NCBI GenBank assembly: GCA_977006965.1 | Contig: OZ345378.1 | Span: forward strand, 1,488,001-1,552,000 | Direction of reading: 5' to 3' | Source: Phymatolithon calcareum | Lineage: Eukaryota; Rhodophyta; Florideophyceae; Hapalidiales | Length of the DNA: 64,000 nt | Shown: positions 30,493 through 41,028 of the stretch, piece by piece | How positions within the stretch are numbered: the stretch's first letter is position 1 | Layout: each line of letters starts with the position of its first letter | Position numbers and translations under genes: made by a program | Notes under the pieces: generated by a model | What the model saw: the letters and a program-made list of their open reading frames with translations, nothing else | The model's database searches: none | What the model was told of the DNA's origin: nothing

Positions 30493-31269
30493 ATGGCATT
30501 CGTTCTCACTACCGGAGGATCTTTGCGGGGCGCATCGCTGCACGATCGCGCAACCACCCCGTTATGCCGCGCCCCGTCACCAGCTCCTCGATTCCGCGCC
30601 TCGGCCCTGGACCTTTCAAGCGAATCCATCCGCGCTCGCGGCCCGCAGCCGAACAAGAAGCCACCGGCACCGGTGCCCATGGTGTCATTCGGTGACAACC
30701 AGATGGATGTGTACAGTCGTCTCGCAAAGGACCGTATTCTCTTGCTCGGTCGCGCGGTGGACGACGAGGTAGCTAACGCCCTTGTGGCACAAATGCTATT
30801 TCTATCTGCGGACGATCCGACAAAGGATATCACGCTATACATCAATTCTCCTGGCGGTTCTGTGTCGGCCGGACTTGCCATTTTCGACACTATGCAATTC
30901 ATCCCGTGTGATGTCGCCACCACCTGTTTCGGTACTGCCGCCTCCATGGGTGCATTTTTGCTCGCAGCTGGTGCGAAGGGAAAGCGTAAGTCGCTCCCCA
31001 ATTCTCGCATCATGATCCATCAGCCGCTTGGAGGTGCACAAGGACAGGCCGCGGATATTGAGATTCAGGCGAAGGAAATTTTGTATATTAGGTCGCTGCT
31101 TAATGGTTATTTGGCTAACGCAACGAACCAGAATATCGAGAAGATTGAAGTGGATACCGATCGCGATTTCTTCATGACCCCCGAGGAGGCGTTGGATTAT
31201 GGGCTCATTGATGAGGTTGTTCAAACAAAGCGATCGCTTCCGAAGCCACCAAAGCCGGTTTTGTATTAG
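30493..31269 (+). CDS. ClpP-type serine protease, organelle-targeted
   Basis: 258 residues from the ATG at 30493, the start giving a plausible transit peptide (first about 60 residues rich in Ser, Arg, Ala, Pro; few acids). The ATG at 30382 would add 37 unlikely residues. ClpP forms the chambered core of the Clp protease and degrades proteins unfolded by a ClpC/ClpX-type ATPase. The catalytic triad is complete: Ser151 in [11 protein letters not shown], His176 in MIHQPLGG, Asp225 in [16 protein letters not shown] and the [11 protein letters not shown] ending are also present, so this is an active ClpP rather than a ClpR. Nuclear coding and the extension fit a plastid or mitochondrial location. 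Confidence 0.93.
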   Translation: MAFVLTTGGSLRGASLHDRATTPLCRAPSPAPRFRASALDLSSESIRARGPQPNKKPPAPVPMVSFGDNQMDVYSRLAKDRILLLGRAVDDEVANALVAQMLFLSADDPTKDITLYINSPGGSVSAGLAIFDTMQFIPCDVATTCFGTAASMGAFLLAAGAKGKRKSLPNSRIMIHQPLGGAQGQAADIEIQAKEILYIRSLLNGYLANATNQNIEKIEVDTDRDFFMTPEEALDYGLIDEVVQTKRSLPKPPKPVLY

Positions 31270-31565
31270 GTTGATTGCGATTGCGTCAAGCGAGGTGTTG
31301 TTTGGTAGAGTCAGATATGTTCCTCGTTTGCTTGAACGCGCACTGGGCGAACGCTCACCAAGAAGGGACTTTGCGTCGGAAAATGCTTACGTAAAGTCAT
31401 GTTGATTTGTACAGCGATATACAGAACTTAGTTGTTGTAGGGGAAATGTATTGATTTTCACAACATGACCGTTCTTTCTTTCCCTAAGAAATGTCCTCTG
31501 GGAGACCATTACCTAAAATAAAAACTGGGTTATCGACGCTAGAAGAAAGAAAACATCGCGACCCT

Positions 31566-32999
31566 CTATTCACCACTTGATGTGAACATGAAGGTAGGCT
31601 CGGCAATTTCCCTCTCGATGTTCAACATGGTTCTTCTTAATATACGTTTCTCAGCAAGTCTTTGTCGAATCGCCCATCTGTGCTTCTGATCCAACATCTG
31701 ATACATTCGTCTATCAGCCATTAACGCTTCATCGTCTGCCATGGTTTGCGGATACCCCGCAATGGCGTCGCGGCAAGCGTCAATGAGGGCGTTGGCAACC
31801 ATAGTTTCATTAGTTGTGCTAACAAAATCTCCAAAATCAGCTGTGTCCATTTCGTTTTCGTTGGCAACGCAGAATCGCAAAAACTCAATGAGTTCCATGG
31901 GGTACCTGTCACGATAAAGCGGAAATCTAGTCGCGGGCTTCACTCCAGAATTCTTGAGGTACTCCATCTTTCGTTCCCAAAGGGGATCATCCTTGCGCAC
32001 AGAAACAGTAATGTCCACACAATCATACGGATTCCTATCCACCACAAAGCCGTATTGAACCAAAAGCTCAGAGTTTGACTTCGGGCCATAGGTCACGAAA
32101 ACTTGAGACATTTTACCATAAGGCCGATCGGTATAGAGCGTGACAAATTTTTCCTTGGTGATCATTGCGGTTCCAATGTCTATATATGTCGAACAGAACG
32201 GGTTGTGATTCAGAAGATCGGCATACGGTACAACCGCAATGAGGTTCTCTTTGGGGAGCAAAACTGCGCGAGAAAGTAAAATTGCGAACGCCCACTCCCA
32301 AGCCGCCAAGTTGAAAACGTCCTCAGGAAACTGCCCTCTGTCCAAAGCGAAAAGACTTTGTTCTAGATTGTTGAATTCTGACTCAATCTTCATAGCCAGG
32401 CTCTGAGCTGCGACTAAAGATGGGCTTCCTTTCAGCAACTCCATATCTTCTGCAGCCCATCGAAAAAGTGGCATCAGGTCTTCGTCTTTTGGCAAAATAT
32501 CCAGATATGGTTTCCAAAAACTCTTCTCGCCAAGACTTCGTTCCTTAATTAAGAGAATTGCGATTGCCATATAGTCATCAAGGTCCTCGGGAAGCCCTTT
32601 GATTGCTTTCAAAGCCTTTTCTTTCGTAAGAATGCAGGAGGTCGGAACTTCAAAAAGTGATTCTCCCTGGACAAGCGCTTTCACGGCAACCAAGCCTCTT
32701 CCGGATGGCTCACCTTCATCAGTAGTTTCGTTTGCGATAGCCAGACCATGCTTTGGTTTTCCCCAAGTGGCTTGCTTCGACAGATACATTCTGTTCTCCA
32801 AAAGCCAAGCTTCGAACGCATCGGACTTCTGCTTCGCATCCAAGTTCTTACTCGTCGGGACGTTCCCTAGCCGGGGCCCGGCATCAATCATACTGGGGGC
32901 GTTCCATCTCTGTCTTGGTCTTCTCTTCGGACTGCATTTCGCTTGTCCAAGTGAAGCCCTACCGATGAAGCCCGAGGCCGTGACGCTGAATCCCAACAT
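31566..32999 (-). CDS. SET-domain protein lysine methyltransferase, Rubisco LSMT-like
   Basis: 477 residues from the ATG at 32999; the open frame continues 38 codons upstream but without an ATG. The SET core is split by an insertion as in the Rubisco large-subunit methyltransferase/SETD group: GRGLVAVKALVQGESLFEVP (about residue 100), then PYADLLNHNP and the SAM-binding FVTYGPKSNSELLVQYGFV (about 280-310). The C-terminal region matches the length of a Rubisco-LSMT substrate-binding domain. The Arg/Ser-rich N-terminus with few acids (about 1-50) could be a plastid transit peptide. The family methylates lysines of Rubisco, fructose-bisphosphate aldolase or other proteins; the actual substrate cannot be read from sequence. 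Confidence 0.88.
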   Translation of the reverse strand: MLGFSVTASGFIGRASLGQAKCSPKRRPRQRWNAPSMIDAGPRLGNVPTSKNLDAKQKSDAFEAWLLENRMYLSKQATWGKPKHGLAIANETTDEGEPSGRGLVAVKALVQGESLFEVPTSCILTKEKALKAIKGLPEDLDDYMAIAILLIKERSLGEKSFWKPYLDILPKDEDLMPLFRWAAEDMELLKGSPSLVAAQSLAMKIESEFNNLEQSLFALDRGQFPEDVFNLAAWEWAFAILLSRAVLLPKENLIAVVPYADLLNHNPFCSTYIDIGTAMITKEKFVTLYTDRPYGKMSQVFVTYGPKSNSELLVQYGFVVDRNPYDCVDITVSVRKDDPLWERKMEYLKNSGVKPATRFPLYRDRYPMELIEFLRFCVANENEMDTADFGDFVSTTNETMVANALIDACRDAIAGYPQTMADDEALMADRRMYQMLDQKHRWAIRQRLAEKRILRRTMLNIEREIAEPTFMFTSSGE

Positions 33000-33448
33000 C
33001 ACTGCCGTTCTGCATCCACGTGAAACAGTTACTATTTTCAATAGTTCCTTCGAAATGGTTCTTGAAGCACAATTTAGAGACAGGCGCTCGACTTCAGGAA
33101 CAGGTGAAACCAAAACTTTGATTTCGGAGGCGGACTTCTAAGTCGATCACGTTGCCAGGCGTATACGGAGATTGTAACCTCATCGCCAGATTGTGGATCC
33201 GAGCAATTACATAATGACAGATATAATTGCTTGCAATCATTCATTGCACAATCATACACGATTTGTTCTTATGCTCAACTAAAAAGTACAAAACATACTT
33301 TGTAATTAGACGGCGCCGTCGGTAATGATGATATGATTTGATTTTGATTCGCCTCTCTGAGAAGTTGGGGATCGCCGGCGGGAAGATACCTACGCAGTGT
33401 CGGAGTTTGCAGCGCGGTGGACGACCTGTGTACTAGCGATTCATCAAG
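33000..33448. other. Intergenic region between divergent SET and eL34 genes
   Basis: Shared promoter region of two divergently transcribed genes. No clear TATA box or other element was recognised. Confidence 0.4.
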
Positions 33449-34165
33449 ATGCCGGACGCCCGCGTCACTCTTCGACGGAAGAGCCCGTATTGCACCAGGA
33501 GCAATAAGTTCAAGAAGTACGTTTCACTCGAATCGCGGTCATCCCGTTTTTTGAGCAAGAACGGCGTCTCTGCTTTGCACGTGTTGTTCTTGTCTCGCAG
33601 TCACTAACCAGCAGATCCGGAAATTTACCGCATTGCGCTCTCCGCGGCGTATGGCCCATGTTTATTTTCGATATTGGGTAACTTGCGTACAGAGTTCGTA
33701 CTCCCGGTGGAAAACTTCAGGTGCAATACACAAAGAAGCTTCCGAGCGTGGTGAAATGCGGTGACACCGGCGCTCCACTATTCGGCGTTGCCGTTGCGCG
33801 CCCGAAAGAACTCATGCGCTTGAGCAAGAGAAAGAAGTCTGTTTCTCGATCCTACGGCGGCGTGCTTTGTGGAAAGGCGGTCCGTAATAGGTAAGTTCAC
33901 GGCCTGTCTTGCGAACGTGCAAATGACGATTGGTGGATTCCCTTGAACTTTTAGGGGCTCTGCCCCAATGAGTACATATACCGCATATGCCTTGCGCGAC
34001 CGATGCACTGGCACGAAATTGCGCTCATAAGGATAGATTTTGCTAACACAGTTTGACCCATATGTGCTGGATGTTGAATATTTAAGGATTATCCGTTCTT
34101 TCCTTCTCGAAGAGCAGAAGATTGTGAAGAAGGTGCTGAAGCAGCAGAAGGCCCAGGGCAAGTAA
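33449..34165 (+). CDS. RPL34: Cytosolic 60S ribosomal protein eL34, three exons
   Basis: Predicted join 33449-33516, 33693-33890 and 34087-34165 (introns 176 and 196 bp; donors GTACGT and GTAAGT). It codes 114 residues, normal for eL34. After splicing the frame reads LRRKSPYCTRSNKFKK-VRTPGGKLQVQY, CGDTGAPLFGVAVARPKELM, RLSKRKKSVSRSYGGVLCG and IIRSFLLEEQKIVKKVLK, matching the family throughout. The intron-rich ribosomal protein gene stands out among mostly intronless neighbours, a pattern common in compact genomes. Both joins restore codons across the junction (AA|A and AG|G). Confidence 0.94.
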
Positions 34166-34654
34166 ACTGATATTTTGGATTCATCTTTTGTTCAATTGTT
34201 GAGTTACTGTACCAACTTCATTACTACAAACGAAATTTTAGACTGCCGGAAATGAATGTCACGCTGGCAATGGAAGCGAGAACTTAATGTAAATAGAGAA
34301 GAGGTGCACCGAACCACTCTCTAAACTAGGAGCAATACAGTTGTCCTTCGCGACAGCGCCGATTTCAGTTCCAGCGACGCTAATTTTGTTGTGGAAGTAC
34401 AGTGGAAATGCGACTGCGTGCGCCACTGCTCTGCCTGGACACTTTCCGCGCGATGAGAGGCTCTGGAGAGCCGCGATGGCACGGCATTGACATTCCTCAC
34501 TCACCATCTATGTCCAAGTGATAGTATTGCGCCTCGTCGCGTCTGTTACCTCGTGCAACTTCACAGCGTTAGTGGAAGGTCAACTCCTGTAGGCAGATTG
34601 ACGCCATTTTGAAGGCGCTTCCCGTAGCTGCGATCAAAATTGCGAACGTTACCT
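34166..34654. other. Intergenic region between convergent genes
   Basis: 3' sides of eL34 (plus) and the carrier (minus). One TACTGTA near 34206. No gene recognised. Confidence 0.4.
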
Positions 34655-35509
34655 TTACTTATTCGCGAGCAGCAATTTCACCTCATCTCCTCCAAAAACC
34701 ATAACGCTCGTCAAATACACTGAAAGTGCAACTCGAGGAGTTACGCCTCTGTAAAATCCTCTGATACCATTCTGGTTGTAAACTCTTCGACCTGCTTCGA
34801 GAAGCGTCAATCGCTTCGCACTGTTTAGCCCTGACCGCGGCGCCTGCATCTCGACGCGAAGCACCTCAAACGGCTGATTCCAACAAGCTAATCCGCCACC
34901 GACAGCGCTAGCAAATAGTCTTTCCCACTTAGAGAGCTTTTTGTTCTTGTCCTCCCCGCGGAAAAGTTTTTCAATCACTCTCGAGAATCCAAATCTAGAT
35001 CCCCAGTTAGAAGCCTGTCGCAGCGCCACTGCATTAACACCCTTGTACATTCCACGTACACCCTCTGTGAGCAAGACGTTCCTGGCGATAGCAAGTGATC
35101 CGCTTTGATTCCCGCTCCTTAACAATACTCTTGTTTTGAAGAATGTCATCGGTCCCATAACAGTGTACGCTTGCGCGTAGCCGCCTGCTACACCTCCAAG
35201 AAGAGCCGCTGCTTCCGTTGATGCTCCAAAGTACCGTTCGGCATAGCTTGACACTTCGGATGCTGTGAATAGGACGACTCCGCCCTTCGTCGAAGCCTCG
35301 ATCCAAGCCCACGGTACTAATCCGCGCCAAAATGCCGGCATTCCCCCTTTCGCATACAGCCTTCTGATGGCAGCTCGCAAGTTGTCATTCCGATGTGCAG
35401 CCATCATCGTTTTGAGGTTATCAAAAGGTTGACCAAGAGTTGTGACTTCGAACATTTGCAGGCCTGCGCCAATGCCAACATTTCTCCAGTCTGTTTTCCG
35501 ATGAGACAT
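34655..35509 (-). CDS. Mitochondrial carrier family protein, Yhm2-like
   Basis: 284 residues from the ATG at 35509, single exon. The tripartite carrier plan (three repeats of about 95 residues with two spans each) is visible: TLGQPFDNLKTMM, then VMGPMTFFKTRVLL, then CWNQPFEVLRVEMQ in the positions of the Px[DE]xx[RK] signatures, each followed by G-x-x-G-F/M-Y-x-G-like motifs (GVRGMYKGV, GIRGFYRGV). The second signature is altered (MTFFKTR), and ASNWGSRFGFSRVIE resembles the yeast Yhm2 citrate/oxoglutarate carrier; that substrate is a suggestion only. Expected in the inner mitochondrial membrane. Confidence 0.85.
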   Translation of the reverse strand: MSHRKTDWRNVGIGAGLQMFEVTTLGQPFDNLKTMMAAHRNDNLRAAIRRLYAKGGMPAFWRGLVPWAWIEASTKGGVVLFTASEVSSYAERYFGASTEAAALLGGVAGGYAQAYTVMGPMTFFKTRVLLRSGNQSGSLAIARNVLLTEGVRGMYKGVNAVALRQASNWGSRFGFSRVIEKLFRGEDKNKKLSKWERLFASAVGGGLACWNQPFEVLRVEMQAPRSGLNSAKRLTLLEAGRRVYNQNGIRGFYRGVTPRVALSVYLTSVMVFGGDEVKLLLANK

Positions 35510-36013
35510 CCAGATCCAATTTCGAAAGACAACGTGTTATTGGGGATGCGACACAATGCCGTCAGGAAAACGCTTCACGCAGCGCTCCTTGCATCTGATT
35601 GCTTCATCGATATCGGGAACTAATTGACCTGCTCATCTCACGGACGCGTATCATACCAAGAGGAGGCCGGATAACCTAAGCTACCTTGACCTAAGGCATC
35701 TTTATGAACAAAGTCAGACCCCCAATTCAAAACCAAGGCTGACGAAATTGAACACTTAGGTATTAGTGTTCGGGAGGGGTTTTGTTGAAAGACGTAGGAA
35801 AGGCGAGAATGGCTCTCCGAGATTGATTACAAGTGGCTTTTTGCACAGTAATGGACATTTTTGCCTCTCTGGCTTGTAAAGTATAGACATCTTTATTGCG
35901 TTGGCGACACCAGAGGAAATACGCGACTGCCTATATTAGAAAAATGATGTAAACCGATGGTGGTGAAGACATGGGACAGCAGTTAAGCGTACAATATTAA
36001 GAAGTCAGTTGAA
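35510..36013. other. Intergenic region, nothing recognised
   Basis: Promoter side of the carrier gene and 3' side of the second bZIP gene. No motif-bearing ORF. Confidence 0.4.
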
Positions 36014-37012
36014 TCAGTTGACGGTCACAAATTCTCCTTGCTCGGCCTTGATAGTATCAAACTCGAGTCCGAGAAAGTCCAAAAGTTCTTTTCCACCATA
36101 ATTTCGCAGGCATCGTCTCAAAAATCCTTCACCATGAGACACACAAGACACCGCCAATACCATTGCCTTAATTGCCCCGTTCTCAATCGCAAGATGTCTG
36201 TTGGCTTCCTCCAACAATGCTAACCGCCTCTTCTGGTGTCTGCGCAGCGCCTGACTGCGTTCCCTGTTACGCTGCGCCCTAATTGCTCGTTTCTCCTCCG
36301 GTGCAATCTTGGTTGCCATTCGCTTTCTTCTCTCAAGCCGAATACCGCCATCATCCAGAAGTCGCATTACATGCTCACGGATAGTGCTGGTCTCGCAGCA
36401 GATTTTCCAAAAATATGCCAGTCGAGTAAAGGGGTCCGATGAGGGACACCGGAATAAGGCGATGACCTCTATTGGTTCCCTGCCGTTCAACATCTGATAA
36501 CTTATTCTTCCGAATCCATGCCCTGCCGTACATGATCGGACTGAATCGTGGTACGCGACGGGAAACTTTGACAGCTCGCACATGTCGCCCTCCATGCAGG
36601 TCGGCGGGAGTTGTAGTGGGGGAAGATTAGCTGGAGATTCACGGGACGAGGCATTGGTACCCGTAGACGAGCGCGAGACGAAAAAAGGGATCTCAGCAGT
36701 CACGGGACTTTGGGGGATGTGTTGGAGCGGATCTTTGAATAAGTCGGCGCTCATAAAACGGTGAATGGCGTCTTTATCGATTTGGGAATAGTCAGTGATG
36801 TTGACCAAGGCTTTTGTGCCGTCATTCGGACTGTCTCCAAAGCGATGGATTGGATGCCGAAGCGCTTCCCGCAGCGTCTCGCGAGGCGGCTCGTGAGGTG
36901 AATTACGAAGCGGATCTCTCATCGGTTGAGGAAGGGGTTCACCATGCGGTTGACGAATTTTACCACTGAGTTGATCGCTCCAGCCAATTCCCCATCCTGC
37001 TGGGTGGTTCAT
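36014..37012 (-). CDS. bZIP transcription factor, second copy type
   Basis: 332 residues from the ATG at 37012; the frame stays open to about 37171 but lacks an ATG there, so an upstream exon or non-ATG start is possible. The basic region has the N-x7-R signature (RNRERSQALR) with hydrophobic heptads at R+10, +17, +24 and +31 (Leu, Leu, Ile, Val), a weaker zipper than the bZIP at 5 kb. The N-terminal region is Pro/Arg/His-rich with a PPRETLREALRHP stretch. The middle (about 150-250) looks ordered, with several Cys (CMEGDMCELSKF, IALFRCPSSDPFTRLAYFWKICCE). The C-terminus (GFLRRCLRNYGGKELLDFLGLEF) is helical. Nuclear regulator; targets unknown. It is not a tandem duplicate of the first bZIP. 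Confidence 0.85.
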   Translation of the reverse strand: MNHPAGWGIGWSDQLSGKIRQPHGEPLPQPMRDPLRNSPHEPPRETLREALRHPIHRFGDSPNDGTKALVNITDYSQIDKDAIHRFMSADLFKDPLQHIPQSPVTAEIPFFVSRSSTGTNASSRESPANLPPLQLPPTCMEGDMCELSKFPVAYHDSVRSCTAGHGFGRISYQMLNGREPIEVIALFRCPSSDPFTRLAYFWKICCETSTIREHVMRLLDDGGIRLERRKRMATKIAPEEKRAIRAQRNRERSQALRRHQKRRLALLEEANRHLAIENGAIKAMVLAVSCVSHGEGFLRRCLRNYGGKELLDFLGLEFDTIKAEQGEFVTVN

Positions 37013-37845
37013 TGATGTTGCGAGCCGGCGTGTCGGCGTGGTCCGAGGGATCAAGATCGTGTGAACGGCGTGTCTTTCATCCAAGCTTAGACCAAGAACG
37101 GAAAACGGGGGATCGTTGATTGTGCTCCGCAAGCTCAACGGAAAATGAGTATGTCTTGGTCCCGTGTCCACATCGCGACCCAGAAGCGTAAAGGGTTAGA
37201 TACAATTTTTGAGGCTGAGAAGACCAAAATTTAATCTCAACAAGTTTTGCTCATTCTTCTATAACCGTCGAAACCGCTTTCAAGGACAGGATTGCTTGAC
37301 AAGTCCAAGAAACGGGCGTGGTTGCAACAGAAGCTGTGTGTCAGCACCAGATTGGGTGGCCATGAATTTTTTCATGATTGTTGGGAGCCCGTTACAACTG
37401 GAAAAGCAAAAATTATCTAGATGAAATGCCGTTGCTGATAATATTATCAGCGCCGATCCGAGACCTTTTAGGAAACCGTGAAATGATTCTCTCACACAAA
37501 CCTAGAAGCAAAGAGAATATAATGTTCGCCATATTAGCCCCAAGCATCTCGAAAAAGTTGTGCTTGACCACGACCGACATGGAAAATTTTCATGAGTGCA
37601 AATAGCACAGATGCCGTGTCAGATCCCATCTTCTTATACAGCCCTCAGTCGTGCACATCGCGCGATGTGTGGTGCACTTCAAGTGTGCAAGTGTGTCAGT
37701 TTCTTATTTGCATCTGCGAACTCCCGCGAGTTCACAAGCCGAACTGCTCGTTTGCTCTAGACCTCACAATCTCCGTGTCGGACGACAACGCGTCCGGTAT
37801 TTACCTTCCGTAATACCGGCGCCTACATATGTTAGTCTGACTCAG
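37013..37845. other. Intergenic region with an 18-bp palindrome
   Basis: Promoter side of the bZIP gene. 37434-37451 (GCTGATAATATTATCAGC) is a perfect palindrome. No gene recognised. Confidence 0.45.
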
Positions 37846-38032
37846 ATGCTTACGCAAGTCCGCCTCATGACCGGGAAATGGGCCAATGAAAAAGCCTATG
37901 GGCGCGCAATTGAACGACTCGTCATGTCAGTTACTTTCAAAAGTTTCGGAGCTCCAATCATAATAATATTTGAAATATTTGAGATACTACGAAACCAACT
38001 TACATCACTGTCGTAGGTCGGAAGGACTTCTG

Positions 38033-38791
38033 ATGCCCGACGACTCAACTTTTTGTATTCGCGACTCGAAAGTCCACTTCGCCAAACGGCACATCTCAAG
38101 GGCAGACCCTGCCCTTCTCATGATGACGCCGCAGCGGAAGTGGAGGAAAGATATTCGCGATCGCTGCAATTTTGTACCGTCGAAGAATCAAGACATTGAC
38201 TTGTTGGCGAGAACAAGTAGCTTGCTGCCGAAAACGGGGATCGATATGGACATTTTCAAGGATGTCTCAAATCAACGAGGCTCTTCTTCCTCTTCTTCGC
38301 CAAGTGTGCGAAAGAGAGGCCGCAGTACTAACAGAGAGGAAATCCTTCGCGTTCTCGCAAAGGACGCATTGGAGGCTATGCGCGGCCACGGGCTTACCCT
38401 CCCTCGGCACGCCTACTCCAGTAATGCAGGCGCTCAATTGGAGCAGAAAAAGCAGCGACGATGCCCGGACGCCCTGTCCTCGACCGAATGCGACAAGGAG
38501 AATATTCTGCTACGACCAGAATCGCCGAACTCGTTCTATCGCAAAATTGGAATCCCTGTTGAACAACCGTCGCACAACGGTGACTCATCACGCCCTGTTT
38601 TCCCGAGGGCGTCGGCTGTGAATATCCCTAAAATATCGATGCAATCGCCGCTCGTAGCAACGCCGAAGCGAGGCCCGTGCTTCGCAACTCCAGATCGTGC
38701 GTTGCCTACAAAGATGGACGCTGACCATCCTGGAAGCATCACACCTGCAAGAGTTCAAGCTGCGAAGAACTTACTTTCTTTAATGCAATAA
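38033..38791 (+). CDS. Disordered protein with KEN box and CDK-type sites
   Basis: 252 residues from the ATG at 38033. No domain recognised. Mostly disordered, basic and Ser/Pro-rich, with a KEN box (DKENILL, about residue 155), which in other proteins marks APC/C-driven destruction. It has at least four TP sites with nearby basic residues (MTPQRK, ATPKRG, ATPDRA, ITPARV), the pattern of cyclin-dependent kinase substrates. This suggests a cell-cycle-controlled protein; that is inference from short motifs. A 5' exon is possible: 37846-37925 can splice (donor GTCAGT, 91-bp intron, acceptor TCGTAG) in frame onto 38017, adding about 32 residues and giving 284. Confidence 0.6.
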   Translation: MPDDSTFCIRDSKVHFAKRHISRADPALLMMTPQRKWRKDIRDRCNFVPSKNQDIDLLARTSSLLPKTGIDMDIFKDVSNQRGSSSSSSPSVRKRGRSTNREEILRVLAKDALEAMRGHGLTLPRHAYSSNAGAQLEQKKQRRCPDALSSTECDKENILLRPESPNSFYRKIGIPVEQPSHNGDSSRPVFPRASAVNIPKISMQSPLVATPKRGPCFATPDRALPTKMDADHPGSITPARVQAAKNLLSLMQ

Positions 38792-38866
38792 ATAGTTCCA
38801 CATCTTCACCTTCAAGATAGGCTCAAACTAAATTTAACTATCTTCGAATCTTGTAAAGCTCCGCTA

Positions 38867-40072
38867 TTATCCGACGAGTCCATCAACGAAAAGCTCGGCG
38901 TCGAAATCACGTAAATCGTCAACTTGTTCACCCACGCCAATAAGTTTGACAGGAATGTCAAGTTCATCCACAACGGAAACGACAAACCCGGCACGTGCAG
39001 TTCCATCCAATTTTGTCACCGCCAAACCAGTCACACCTACCTCCTCTTTCCAAGTTTTCGCCTGCGTCACAGCATTCCGCCCAATGGATGCATCCACAAC
39101 CAGCAGCGTCTCATCCGGCCCGCTGGGTTTAAACTTTTCCACTACGCGAAACATCTTCTTCAGCTCGCCCATTAGGTTAGTGTTAGTATGTAATCGGCCG
39201 CTTGTATCCACGATGAGATAATCATAATTTTCCTTCGCGGCTCTTTCAAGCGCACTGAAAAGAACACTTGATGGGTTTTTTTGAGTCTTCCCGGGCTTGA
39301 TGATATCCGCACCAGACCGCGCCGCCCATTCTGTTAGCTGTTCCACTGCAGCGGCACGGAAAGTGTCGCATGCCGCAATCAACACGGACGATTCAGATTG
39401 CCGCAATCTTGTCGCCAGTTTTCCTATTGTAGTCGTCTTACCCATGCCGTTGGCACCGATGACCATTATTATTGTCGGTGCCGTCGCGCTTATGGCCAGC
39501 GACAGGTCTTGTTCTTTGCTCGTTAGAATGCGGACAAGACTGTCCTTCAATCCGACTCTCACATCCGTCGGGGTCTCTAGTCCATTCTGCTTCGCATATA
39601 TTCGAAGGTCGCTCACAATTTTGTCGACAGTGTCAACGCCAAGATCTGACATGATAAGGACGTCCTCCAAATCTTCTAACGTGGTTTCCAGTGCGATTAC
39701 AGTTTCATTTTGCATGATGCTGGCCAGGTCGCGCGCTAACTTTTCTCTGCTCTTTGCCAGTCCGTCATTGACCTTCTTCACCTCTTGCAAATCTCTTTTG
39801 ACCTTATCGATTGCATACTCTTTTAGCTTACCAGATTTCAATGCTTCAAATGCCTGCTTTTGCTCCTCTCCAACTTTTCGGACGAAGTCAAACACAGCAG
39901 TCCAGCGCGGTTTGGAAGATTTGGTGAGATTTGCCAGTCCATTTGCTTGGCTTTGAGCACAGAGTGCTCCCCCGGTTCTCCAATTGGCTTTTGCGCCATA
40001 TAAAAATGCATTCGCAAAGGCTGTAGACTGGTTTTCCTTATTGCCAGAAGGGCGCTGACCGCTAAAACTCAT
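38867..40072 (-). CDS. ftsY: FtsY-type signal recognition particle receptor, plastid form
   Basis: 401 residues, single exon, start at the ATG at 40072. GTPase that docks SRP54-bound cargo at a membrane; the plastid form works with cpSRP54 in thylakoid insertion. The NG domains are complete: N domain helices (about 65-195), P-loop GANGMGKTTTIGK (206-218), DTFRAAAVEQL, DTSGRLHTN, TKLDGTARAG and the closing GVGEQVDDLRDFD. The bacterial acidic A domain is missing and is replaced by about 55 residues rich in Ser, Ala, Asn, Lys and Arg with almost no acids, fitting a transit peptide. The short N-terminus and absence of an SRX domain separate it from the ER receptor alpha subunit. Confidence 0.93.
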   Translation of the reverse strand: MSFSGQRPSGNKENQSTAFANAFLYGAKANWRTGGALCAQSQANGLANLTKSSKPRWTAVFDFVRKVGEEQKQAFEALKSGKLKEYAIDKVKRDLQEVKKVNDGLAKSREKLARDLASIMQNETVIALETTLEDLEDVLIMSDLGVDTVDKIVSDLRIYAKQNGLETPTDVRVGLKDSLVRILTSKEQDLSLAISATAPTIIMVIGANGMGKTTTIGKLATRLRQSESSVLIAACDTFRAAAVEQLTEWAARSGADIIKPGKTQKNPSSVLFSALERAAKENYDYLIVDTSGRLHTNTNLMGELKKMFRVVEKFKPSGPDETLLVVDASIGRNAVTQAKTWKEEVGVTGLAVTKLDGTARAGFVVSVVDELDIPVKLIGVGEQVDDLRDFDAELFVDGLVG

Positions 40073-41028
40073 TGAACTTGTCCCGCAGAAACTTAAAACA
40101 CGCCTGTCGATTGTGTCGTTTTGACTACATCTCCACCATGAAAGATGATCAGATCAAGATTCTTGAGATGTGCGTTGGGATTGAACTTCGAGCGCATTGT
40201 TATGATATGCTAATATGCTCGCGAGAAGATCTGAACGGGAGCCCAAAGGGCGTGCATCAATAACAGCGCTCTCTTCACAAGGGACTATTCCGCAACCAGG
40301 TCAGAAATCAGCCCGCACAAGAGTTGCGCCACAATCACAACCTCCATGCGTCAGCTCTATTTTCATCCTTCGTTGACCGCCTACAACATAAGTAGAGCGC
40401 TGCGTACTTTGCAAGTAGAATCATGTTCCTATGTCTCGGCTGCTTCTCGGTAGCTTCTCGGTAACTGCGCGCCTTTCACCGAATGGGCTTAGCCTTCAAT
40501 ACAGTGATTCAGCATAATTCGCATCCAGAAAAATCTGATACACAGAAAAATTGTACAGCCCGGCATATTTTCATACCAGAAATGACCGGAAGTACCTCTC
40601 AACAACTGTCGCAGTGACCAGTGAAGCTGCCATCCTCATTAATCAAAGCCGTTCTCATTGTCCACCCCTAATCCAGCAGATTCTCTTCCAGCTCCGCAGG
40701 TGCACATGCAACACGGACTTACGAGTTCATACGCCACAGGCACCAATAGGACGTACGAAGTGCAACTGCCCAAAAAAGTGCCACATAGAAAGTGGTATGC
40801 CTCCTGGCCAATGTCAACTCTTTTCATAGCACAAGACCAACTGCCTTGACAATATGCCATTACGTTGATTGAGCACACTGCTCCGATCTACGCAGTCTCA
40901 CATGAGGCTTCTCCCAGATGACGACCTTGCACCATTTCGTCGCACTCATAGTTGGAAACCGCCGTGCGCGTCACGGTGGAGTAACACTACACTTGTCGAC
41001 GCATACCAATTTTGCCAGCTTTCAATAC
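40073..41028. other. Intergenic region, nothing recognised
   Basis: Short ORFs only (under 95 codons). No repeat or element identified. It is the promoter side of FtsY and the 3' side of ELP3. Confidence 0.4.

Noticed and set aside
37434-37451. 18-bp palindrome as a regulatory operator
   Set aside because: AT-rich palindromes of this length are not rare in 64 kb, and no nearby copy or gene start supports a role.
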